A stretch of DNA of 64,000 nucleotides from assembly GCA_958496175.1 (NCBI GenBank), contig OY292278.1, positions 806,001 through 870,000 of the forward strand, written 5' to 3'. Position 1 is the stretch's first letter. Each line of letters opens with the position of its first letter. The position numbers and the translations under genes are program-made. Below the pieces are notes generated by a model that was not told where the DNA came from, searched no databases, and was given only the letters and a program-made list of their open reading frames with translations. This stretch comes from Sisyra terminalis. Its lineage: Eukaryota; Arthropoda; Insecta; Neuroptera; Sisyridae. This document shows positions 50,821-62,700 of the stretch, piece by piece.

Positions 50821-53479
50821 CGGTTATTTTTGCGGATATTATTGCGGTTATTTTTGCGGATATCATTGCGGTTATTTTGCGGTGATATTTGCGGTTATTT
50901 TTGCGGATATCATTGCGGTTATTTTGCGGTGATATTTGCGGTTATTTTTGCGGATATTATTGCGGTTATTTTTGCGGATATCATTGCGGTTATTTTGCGG
51001 TGATATTTGCGGATATCATTGCGGTTATTTTGCGGTGATATTTGCGGTTATTTTGCGGTAATATTTGCGGTTATTTTTGCGGATATTATTGCGGTTATTT
51101 TGCTGTAATATTTGCGGTTAATTTTGCGGATATCATTGCGGTTATTTTTGCGAATATTATTGCGGTTATTTTTGCGGATATCATTGCGGTTATTTTGCGG
51201 TAATATTTGCGGTTATTTTTGCGGATATCATTGCGGTTATTTTGCTGTAATATTTATGGTTATTTTTGCGGATATTATTGCGGTTATTTTTGCGGATATC
51301 ATTGCGGTTATTTTGCGGTGATATTTGCGGTTATTTTTTCGGATATCATTGCGGTTATTTTGCGGTAATATTTGCGGTTATTTTTGCGGATATTATTGCG
51401 GTTATTTTGCTGTAATATTTGCGGTTATTTTTGCGGATATCATTGCGGTTATTTTGCGGTGATATTTGCGGTTTTTTTTGCGGATATCATTGCGGTTATT
51501 TTGCGGTAATATTTATGGTTATTTTTGCGGATATTATTGCGGTTATTTTTGCGGATATCATTGCGGTTATTTTTGCGGATATCATTGCGGTTATTTTTGC
51601 GGATATCATTGCGGTTATTTTGCGGTGATATTTGCGGTTATTTTTGCGGATATCATTGCGGTTATTTTGCGGTAATATTTGCGGTTATTTTTGCGGATAT
51701 CATTGCGGTTATTTTGCGGTAATATTTGCGGTTATTATTGCGGATATCATTGCGGTTATTTTGCGGTGATATTTGCGGTTATTTTTGCGGATATTATTGC
51801 GGTTATTTTTGCGGATATCATTGCGGTTATTTTGCGGTGTTGATTGCTGTTATTTTTGCGGATATCATTGCGGTTATTTTTGCGGATATTATTGCGGTTA
51901 TTTTGCGGTAACATTTGCGGTTATTTTTGCGGATATTATTGCGGTTATTTTTGCGGATATCATTGCGGTTATTTTGCGGTGATATTTGCGGTTATTTTGC
52001 GGTGATATTTGCGGTTATTTTTGCGGATATTATTGCGGTTATTTTTGCGGATATCATTGCGGTTATTTTGCGGTGATATTTGCGGATATCATTGCGGTTA
52101 TTTTGCGGTGATATTTGCGGTTATTTTGCGGTAATATTTGCGGTTATTTTTGCGGATATTATTGCGGTTATTCTGCTGTAATATTTGCGGTTAATTTTGC
52201 GGATATCATTGCGGTTATTTTTGCGGATATTATTGCGGTTATTTTTGCGGATATCATTGCGGTTATTTTGCGGTAATATTTGCGGTTATTTTTGCGGATA
52301 TCATTGCGGTTATTTTTGCGGATATTATTGCGGATATTTTTGCGGATATCATTGCGGTTATTTTTGCGGATATCATTGCGGTTATTTTGCGGTGATATTT
52401 GCGGTTATTTTTGCGGATATCATTGCGGTTATTTTGCGGTAATATTTGCGGTTATTTTTGCGGATATTATTGCGGTTATTTTGCTGTAATATTTGCGGTT
52501 ATTTTTGCGGATATCATTGCGGTGATATTTGCGGTTATTTTTGCGGATATCATTGCGGTTATTTTGCGGTGATATTTGCGGTTATTTTTGCGGATATCAT
52601 TGCGGTTATTTTGCGGTAATATTTGCGGTTATTTTTGCGGATATTATTGCGGTTATTTTTGCGGATATCATTGCGGTTATTTTGCGGTGATATTTGCGGT
52701 TATTTTTGCGGATATCATTGCGGTTATTTAGCGGATATTAATGCGGTTATTTTTGCGGATATTATTGCGGTTATTTTTGCGGATATCATTGCGGTTATTT
52801 TGCGGTGATATTTGCGGTTATTTTTGCGGATATCATTGCGGTTATTTTGCGGTAATATTTGCGGTTATTTTTGCGGATATCATTGCGGTTATTTTTGCGG
52901 ATATTATTGCGGTTATTTTTGCGGATATCATTGCGGTTTTTTCGCGGATATCATTGCGGTTTTTTTGCGGTGATATTTGCGGTTATTTTTGCGGATATCA
53001 TTGCGGTTATTTTGCGGTAATATTTATGGTTATTTTTGCGGATATTATTGCGGTTATTTTTGCGGATATCATTGCGGTTATTTTGCGGTGATATTTGCGG
53101 TTATTTTTTCGGATATCATTGCGGTTATTTTGCGGTAATATTTGCGGTTATTTTTGCGGATATTATTGCGGTTATTTTGCTGTAATATTTGCGGTTATTT
53201 TTGCGGATATCATTGCGGTTATTTTGCGGTGATATTTGCGGTTATTTTTGCGGATATCATTGCGGTTATTTTGCGGTAATATTTATGGTTATTTTTGCGG
53301 ATATTATTGCGGTTATTTTTGCGGATATCATTGCGGTTATTTATGCGGATATCATTGCGGTTATTTTTGCGGATATCATTGCGGTTATTTTGCGGTGATA
53401 TTTGCGGTTATTTTTGCGGATATCATTGCGGTTATTTTGCGGTAATATTTGCGGTTATTTTTGCGGATATCATTGCGGT

Positions 53480-54412
53480 TATTTTGCGGTAATATTTGCG
53501 GTTATTATTGCGGATATCATTGCGGTTATTTTGCGGTGATATTTGCGGTTATTTTTGCGGATATTATTGCGGTTATTTTTGCGGATATCATTGCGGTTAT
53601 TTTGCGGTGTTGATTGCTGTTATTTTTGCGGATATCATTGCGGTTATTTTTGCGGATATTATTGCGGTTATTTTGCGGTAACATTTGCGGTTATTTTTGC
53701 GGATATTATTGCGGTTATTTTTGCGGATATCATTGCGGTTATTTTGCGGTGATATTTGCGGTTATTTTTGCGGATATCATTGCGGTTATTTTGCGGTGAT
53801 ATTTGCGGTTATTTTTGCGGATATTATTGCGGTTATTTTTGCGGATATCATTGCGGTTATTTTGCGGTGATATTTGCGGATATCATTGCGGTTATTTTGC
53901 GGTGATATTTGCGGTTATTTTGCGGTAATATTTGCGGTTATTTTTGCGGATATTATTGCGGTTATTTTGCTGTAATATTTGCGGTTAATTTTGCGGATAT
54001 CATTGCGGTTATTTTTGCGAATATTATTGCGGTTATTTTTGCGGATATCATTGCGGTTATTTTGCGGTAATATTTGCGGTTATTTTTGCGGATATCATTG
54101 CGGTTATTTTTGCGGATATTATTGCGGATATTTTTGCGGATATCATTGCGGTTATTTTTGCGGATATCATTGCGGTTATTTTGCGGTAATATTTGCGGTT
54201 ATTTTTGCGGATATCATTGCGGTTATTTTTGCGGATATCATTGCGGTTATTTTGCGGTAATATTAGCGGATATTTTTGCGGATATTATTGCGGTTATTTT
54301 TGCGGATATCATTGCGGTTATTTTGCGGTGATATTTGCGGTTATTTTTGCGGATATCATTGCGGTTATTTTGCGGTGTTGTTTGCTGTTATTTTTGCGGA
54401 TATCATTGCGGT
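53480..54412 (+). repeat. 933-bp tandem HOR, copy 1
   Basis: The order GCGGTTATTATT, GCGGTGTTGATT with GCTG, GCGGTAACATTT, GCTGTAATATTT with GCGGTTAATTTT, GCGAATATT, gcggtaatattagcgg, GCGGTGTTGTTT repeats 933 bp downstream. I saw no substitution between the copies. Confidence 0.75.
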
Positions 54413-55345
54413 TATTTTGCGGTAATATTTGCGGTTATTATTGCGGATATCATTGCGGTTATTTTGCGGTGATATTTGCGGTTATTTTTGCGGATATTAT
54501 TGCGGTTATTTTTGCGGATATCATTGCGGTTATTTTGCGGTGTTGATTGCTGTTATTTTTGCGGATATCATTGCGGTTATTTTTGCGGATATTATTGCGG
54601 TTATTTTGCGGTAACATTTGCGGTTATTTTTGCGGATATTATTGCGGTTATTTTTGCGGATATCATTGCGGTTATTTTGCGGTGATATTTGCGGTTATTT
54701 TTGCGGATATCATTGCGGTTATTTTGCGGTGATATTTGCGGTTATTTTTGCGGATATTATTGCGGTTATTTTTGCGGATATCATTGCGGTTATTTTGCGG
54801 TGATATTTGCGGATATCATTGCGGTTATTTTGCGGTGATATTTGCGGTTATTTTGCGGTAATATTTGCGGTTATTTTTGCGGATATTATTGCGGTTATTT
54901 TGCTGTAATATTTGCGGTTAATTTTGCGGATATCATTGCGGTTATTTTTGCGAATATTATTGCGGTTATTTTTGCGGATATCATTGCGGTTATTTTGCGG
55001 TAATATTTGCGGTTATTTTTGCGGATATCATTGCGGTTATTTTTGCGGATATTATTGCGGATATTTTTGCGGATATCATTGCGGTTATTTTTGCGGATAT
55101 CATTGCGGTTATTTTGCGGTAATATTTGCGGTTATTTTTGCGGATATCATTGCGGTTATTTTTGCGGATATCATTGCGGTTATTTTGCGGTAATATTAGC
55201 GGATATTTTTGCGGATATTATTGCGGTTATTTTTGCGGATATCATTGCGGTTATTTTGCGGTGATATTTGCGGTTATTTTTGCGGATATCATTGCGGTTA
55301 TTTTGCGGTGTTGTTTGCTGTTATTTTTGCGGATATCATTGCGGT
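54413..55345 (+). repeat. 933-bp tandem HOR, copy 2
   Basis: This is the second copy of the 933-bp unit. It ends near 55345, after the GCGGTGTTGTTT landmark, where copy 1 continues with A11-C and this copy with A12-B. Confidence 0.75.
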
Positions 55346-56046
55346 TATTTTTGCGGATATTATTGCGGTTATTTTTGCGGATATCATTGCGGTTATTTTG
55401 CGGTGATATTTGCGGTTATTTTTGCGGATATCATTGCGGTTATTTTGCGGTAATATTTGCGGTTATTTTTGCGGATATCATTGCGGTTATTTTGCTGTGA
55501 TATTTGAGGTTATTTTTGCGGATATCATTGCGGTTATTTTGCGGTAATATTTGCGGTTATTTTTGCGGATATTATTGCGGTTATTTTTGCGGATATCATT
55601 GCGGTTATTTTTGCGGATATTATTGCGGTTATTTTTGCGGATATCATTGCGGTTTTTTTCGCGGATATCATTGCAGTTTTTTTGCGGTGATATTTGCGGT
55701 TATTTTTGCGGATATCATTGCGGTTATTTTGCGGTAATATTTATGGTTATTTTTGCGGATATTAATGCGGTTATTTTTGCGGATATCATTGCGGTTATTT
55801 TGCGGTGATATTTGCGGTTATTTTTGCGGATATCATTGCGGTTATTTTGCGGTAATATTTGCGGTTATTTTTGCGGATATTATTGCGGTTATTTTGCTGT
55901 AATATTTGCGGTTATTTTTGCGGATATCATTGCGGTTATTTTGCGGTGATATTTGCGGTTATTTTTGCGGATATCATTGCGGTTATTTTGCGGTGATATT
56001 TGCGGTTATTTTTGCGGATATCATTGCGGTTATTTTGCGGTAATAT

Positions 56047-56730
56047 TTATGGTTTTTTTTGCGGATATTATTGCGGTTATTTTTGCGGATATCATTGCGG
56101 TTATTTTGCGGTGATATTTGCGGTTATTTTTGCGGATATCATTGCGGTTATTTTGCGGTAATATTTGCGGTTATTTTTGCAGATATCATTGCGGTTATTT
56201 TTGCGGATATTATTGCGGTTATTTTTGCGGATATCATTGCGGTTATTTTGCGGTGATATTTGCGGTTATTTTTGCGGATATCATTGCGGTTATTTTGCGG
56301 TGATATTTGCGGTTATTTTTGCGGATATCATTGCGGTTATTTTGCGGTGATATTTGCGGTTATTTTTGCGGATATCATTGCGGTTATTTTGCGGTAATAT
56401 TTATGGTTTTTTTTGCGGATATTATTGCGGTTATTTTGCGGTGATATTTGCGGTTATTTTTGCGGATATCATTGCGGTTATTTTGCGGTAATATTTGCGG
56501 TTATTTTTGCAGATATCATTGCGGTTATTTTTGCGGATATTATTGCGGTTATTTTTGCGGATATCATTGCGGTTATTTTTGCGGTAATATTTGCGGTAAT
56601 TTTTGCGGATATTATTGCGGTTATTTTTGCGGATATCATTGCGGTTATTTTTGCGGATATAATTGCGGTTATTTTTGCGGATATCATTGCGGTTATTTTT
56701 GCGGATATCATTGCGGTTATTTTGCGGTAA
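56047..56730 (+). repeat. Irregular duplicated segment with an 8-T monomer
   Basis: The landmark TTATGGTTTTTTTT occurs at 56047 and 56401 (354 bp apart), but the monomers just after it recur with an offset of 330 bp, so one A-B dimer (24 bp) is missing in the second copy. At 56575-56613 the usual grammar fails: a full 12-bp A is followed by GCGGTAATATTT and then GCGGTAATTTTT. Confidence 0.65.
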
Positions 56731-59700
56731 TATTTGCGGTTATTTTTGCGGATATCATTGCGGTTATTTTTGCGGATATCATTGCGGTTATTTTTGCGGA
56801 TATCATTGCGGTTATTTTGCGGTAATATTTGCGGTTATTTTTGCGGATATCATTGCGGTTATTTTTGCGGATATTATTGCGGTTATTTTTGCGGATATCA
56901 TTGCGGTTTTTTGCGGTGATATTTGCGGTTATTTTTGCGGATATCATTGCGGTTATTTTGTGGTAATATTTATGGTTATTTTTGCGGATATTATTGCGGT
57001 TATTTTTGCGGATATCATTGCGGATATTTTGCGGTGATATTTGCGGTTATTTTTGCGGATATCATTGCGGTTATTTTGCGGTGATATTTGCGGTTATTTT
57101 TGCGGATATCATTGCGGTTATTTTGCGGTAATATTTATGGTTATTTTTGCGGATATTATTGCGGTTATTTTTGCGGCTATCATTGCGGTTATTTTGCGGT
57201 AATATTTGCGGTTATTTTTGCAGATATCATTGCGGTTATTTTTGCGGATATTATTGCGGTTATTTTTGCGGATATCATTGCGGTTATTTTTGCGGATATC
57301 ATTGCGGTTATTTTGCGGTGATATTTGCGGTTATTTTTGCGGATATCATTGCGGTTATTTTGCGGTAATATTTATGGTTATTTTTGCGGATATTATTGCG
57401 GTTATTTTTGCGGATATCATTGCGGTTATTTTGCGGTGATATTTGCGGTTATTTTTGCGGATATCATTGCGGTTATTTTGCGGTAATATTTATGGTTATT
57501 TTTGCGGATATTATTGCGGTTATTTTTGCGGATATCATTGCGGTTATTTTGCGGTAATATTTGCGGTTATTTTTGCAGATATCATTGCGGTTATTTTTGC
57601 GGATATTATTGCGGTTATTTTTGCGGATATCATTGCGGTTATTTTTGCGGATATCATTGCGGTTAATTTGCGGTAATATTTGCGGTTATTATTGCGGATA
57701 TCATTGCGGTTATTTTGCGGTGATATTTGCGGTTATTTTTGCGGATATTATTGCGGTTATTTTTGCGGATATCATTGCGGTTATTTTGCGGTGTTGCTTG
57801 CTGTTACTTTTGCGGATATCATTGCGGTTATTTTTGCGGATATTATTGCGGTTATTTTGCGGTAACATTTGCGGATATTTTTGCGGATATTATTGCGGTT
57901 ATTTTTGCGGATATCATTGCGGTTATTTTGCGGTGATATTTGCGGTTATTTTTGCGGATATCATTGCGGTTATTTTGCGGTTATATTTGCGGTTATTTTT
58001 GCGGATATCATTGCGGTTATTTTGCGGTGATATGTGCGGTCATTTTGCGGTGATATTTGCGGTTATTTTTGCGGATATCATTGCGGTTATTTTGCGGTGA
58101 TATTTGCGGTTATTTTTGCGGATATCATTGCGGTTATTTTGCGGTAATATTTGCGGATATTTTTGCGGATATCATTGCGGTTATTTTTGCGGATATTATT
58201 GCGGTTATTTTGCTGTAATATTTGCGGTTATTTTTGCGGATATCATTGCGGTTATTTTTGCGGATATTATTGCGGTTATTTTGGCGGATATTATTGCAGT
58301 TATTTTTGCGGATATCATTGCGGTTATTTTGCGGTGATATTTGCGGTTATTTTTGCGGATATCATTGCGGTTATTTTTGCGGATATCATTGCGGTTATTT
58401 TGCGGTAACATTTGCGGTTATTTTTGCGGATATTATTGCGGTTATTTTTGCGGATATCATTGCGGTTATTTTTGCGGATATCATTGCGGTTATTTTGCGG
58501 TAATATTTGCGGATATCAATGCGGTTATTTTGCGGTAATATTAGCGGATATTTTTGCGGATATTATTGCGGTTATTTTTGCGGATATCATTGCGGTTATT
58601 TTGCGGTGTTGTTTGCTGTTATTTTTGCGGATATCATTGCGGTTATTTATGCGGATATTATTGCGGTTATTTTGCGGTAACATTTGCGGTTATTTTTGCG
58701 GATATTATTGCGGTTATTTTTGCGGATATCATTGCGGTTATTTTGCGGTGATATTTGCGGTTATTTTTGCGGATATCATTGCGGTTATTTAGCGGTGATA
58801 TTTGCGGTTATTTTTGCGGATATCATTGCGGTTATTTTGCGGTGATATGTGCGGTTATTTTTGCGGATATCATTGCGGTTATTTTGCGGTAATATTTGCG
58901 GTTATTATTGCGGATATCATTGCGGTTATTTTTGCGGATATCATAGCGGTTATTTTGCGGTAATATTTGCGGTTATTATTGCGGATATCATTGCGGTTAT
59001 TTTTGCGGATATTATTGCGGTTATTTTTGCGGATATCATTGCGGTTATTTTTGCGGATATCAATGCTGTTATTTTGCGGTAATATTTGCGGTTATTTTGC
59101 GGTAATATTTGCGGTTATTTTGCGGTAATATTTGCGGTTATTTTTGCGGATATCATTGCGGTTATTTTTGCGGATATCATTGCGGTTATTTTGCGGTAAT
59201 ATTAGCGGATATTTTTGCGGATATTATTGCGGTTATTTTTGCGGATATCATTGCGGTTATTTTGCGGTGATATTTGCGGTTATTTTTGCGGATATCATTG
59301 CGGTTATTTTGCGGTGATATTTGCGGTTATTTTTTCGGATATCATTGCGGTTATTTTGCGGTGATATTTGCGGTTATTTTTGCGGATATCATTGCGGTTA
59401 TTTTGCGGTAATATTTGCGGATATTTTTGCGGATATCATTGCGGTTATTTTGCGGTAATATTTGCGGTTATTTTTGCGGATATCATTGCGGTTATTTTTG
59501 CGGATATTATTGCGGTTATTTTTGCGGATATCATTGCGGTTATTTTTGCGGATATCATTGCGGTTATTTTGCGGTAATATTTGCGGTTATTTTTGCGGAT
59601 ATCATTGCGGTTATTTTTGCGGATATTATTGCGGTTATTTTGCTGTAATATTTGCGGTTATTTTTGCGGATATCATTGCGGTTATTTTTGCGGATATTAT

Positions 59701-62700
59701 TGCGGTTATTTTTGCGGATATTATTGCGGTTATTTTTGCGGATATCATTGCGGTTATTTTGCGGTGATATTTGCGGTTATTTTTGCGGATATCATTGCGG
59801 TTATTTTTGCGGATATCATTGCGGTTATTTTGCGGTAACATTTGCGGTTATTTTTGCGGATATTATTGCGGTTATTTTTGCGGATATCATTGCGGTTATT
59901 TTTGCGGATATCAATGCGGTTACTTTGCGGTAATATTTGCGGATATCATTGCGGTTATTTTGCGGTGATATTTGCGGTTATTTTTGCGGATATCATTGCG
60001 GTTATTTTGCGGTGATATTTGCGGTTATTTTTGCGGATATCATTGCGGTTATTTTGCGGTAATATTTGCGGTTATTTTTGCGGATATCATTGCGGTTATT
60101 TTTGCGGATATTATTGCGGTTATTTTTGCGGATATCATTGCGGTTATTTTTGCGGATATCATTGCGGTTATTTTGCGGTGATATTTGAGGTTATTTTTGC
60201 GGATATCATTGCGGTCAACTTGCGGTAATATTTGCGGTTATTTTTGCGGATATTATTGCGGTTATTTTTGCGGATATCATTGCGGTTATTTTTGCGGATA
60301 TAATTGCGGTTATTTTTGCGGATATCATTGCGGTTATTTTTGCGGATATCATTGCGGTTATTTTGCGGTAATATTTGCGGTTATTTTTGCGGATATCATT
60401 GCGGTTATTTTGCGGTGATATTTGCGGTTATTTTTGCGGATATTATTGCGGTTATTTTTGCGGATATCATTGCGGTTATTTTGCGGTGATATTTGCGGTT
60501 ATTTTTGCGGATATCATTGCGGTTATTTTTGTGGATATTATTGCGGTTATTTTTGCGGATATTATTGCGGTTATTTTTGCGGATATCATTGCGGATATTT
60601 TGCGGTGATATTTGCGGTTATTTTTGCGGATATCATTGCGGTTATTTTGCGGTAATATTTGCGGTTATTTTTGCGGATATCATTGCGGTTATTTTTGCGG
60701 ATATTATTGCGGTTATTTTGCTGTAATATTTGCGGTTAATTATGCGGATATCATTGCGGTTTTTTTCGCGGATATCATTGCGGTTTTTTTGCGCTGATAT
60801 TTGCGGTTATTTTTGCGGATATCATTGCGGTTATTTTGCGGTAATATTTATGGTTATTTTTGCGGATATTATTGCGGTTATTTTGCTGTAATATTTGCGG
60901 TTATTTTGCGGTGATATTTGCGGTTATTTTTGCGGATATCATTGCGGTTATTTTGCGGTAATATTTGCGGTTATTTTTGCGGATATCATTGCGGTTATTT
61001 TTGCGGATATTATTGCGGTTATTTTTGCGGATATCATTGCGGTTATTTTGCGGTGATATTTGCGGTTATTTTTGCGGATATCATTGCGGTTATTTTGCGG
61101 TAATATTTGCGGTTATTTTTGCGGATATTATTGCGGTTATTTTGCTGTAATATTTGCGGTTATTTTTGCGGATATCATTGCGGTTATTTTGCGGTGATAT
61201 TTGCGGTTATTTTTGCGGATATCATTGCGGTTATTTTGCGGTGATATTTGCGGTTATTTTTGCGGATATCATTGCGGTTATTTTTCGGTAATATTTATGG
61301 TTATTTTTGCGGATATTATTGCGGTTATTTTTGCGGATATCATTGCGGTTATTTTGCGGTGATATTTGCGGTTATTTTTGCGGATATCATTGCGGTTATT
61401 TTGCGGTAATATTTGCGGTTATTTTTGCAGATATCATTGCGGTTATTTTTGTGGATATTATTGCGGTTATTTTTGCGGATATCATTGCGGTTATTTTTGC
61501 GGATATCATTGCGGTTATTTTGCGGTAATATTTGCGATTATTATTGCGGATATCATTGCGGTTATTTTGCGGTGATATTTGCGGTTATTTTTGCGGATAT
61601 TATTGCGGTTATTTTTGCGGATATCATTGCGGTTATTTTGCGGTGTTGTTTGCTGTTATTTTTGCGGATATCATTGCGGTTATTTTTGCGGATATCATTG
61701 CGGTTATTTTGCGGAGATATTTGCGGTTATTTTTGCGGATATCATTGCGGTTATTTTGCGGATATCATTGCGGTTATTTTTGCGGATATCAATGCGGTTA
61801 TTTTGCGATGATATTTGCGGTTATTTTTGCGGTAATATTTGCGGTTATTTTTGCGGATATCATTGCGGTTATTTTGCGGTGATATTTGCGGTTATTTTTC
61901 CGGATATCATTGCGGTTATTTTTGCGGATATCATTGCGGTTATTTTGCGGTAATATTTGCGGTTATTATTGCGGATATCATTGCGGTTATTTTGCGGTGA
62001 TATTTGCGTTTATTTTTGCGGATATTATTGCGGTTATTTTTGCGGATATTATTGCGGTTATTTTGCGGTGTTGTTTGCTGTTATTTTTGCGGATAACATT
62101 GCGGTTATTTTTGCGGTGATATGTGCGGTTATTTTTGCGGATATCATTGCGGGTATTTTGCGGTAATATTTGCGGTTATTTTTGCGGATATCATTGCGGT
62201 TATTTTGCGGTGATATTTGCGGTTATTTTTGCGGATATCATTGCGGTTATTTTGCGGTGATATGTGCGGTTATTTTTGCGGATATCATTGCGGGTATTTT
62301 GCGGTAATATTTGCGGTTATTTTTGCGGATATCATTGCGGTTATTTTTGCGGATATTATTGCGGTTATTTTTGCGGATATTATTGCGGTTATTATTGCGG
62401 ATATCATTGCGGTTATTTTGCGGTGATATTTGCGGTTATTTTTGCGGATATCATTGCGGTTATTTTTGCGGATATCATTGCGGTTATTTTTGCGGATATC
62501 ATTACGGTTATTTTGCGGTAATATTTGCGGTTATTTTTGCGGATATCATTGCGGTTATTTTGCGGTGATATTTGCGGTTATTTTTGCGGATATCATTGCG
62601 GTTATTTTGCGGTGATATTTGCGGTTATTTTTGCGGATATCATTGCGGTTATTTTACGGTGATATGTGCGGTTATTTTTGCGGATATCATTGCGGGTATT

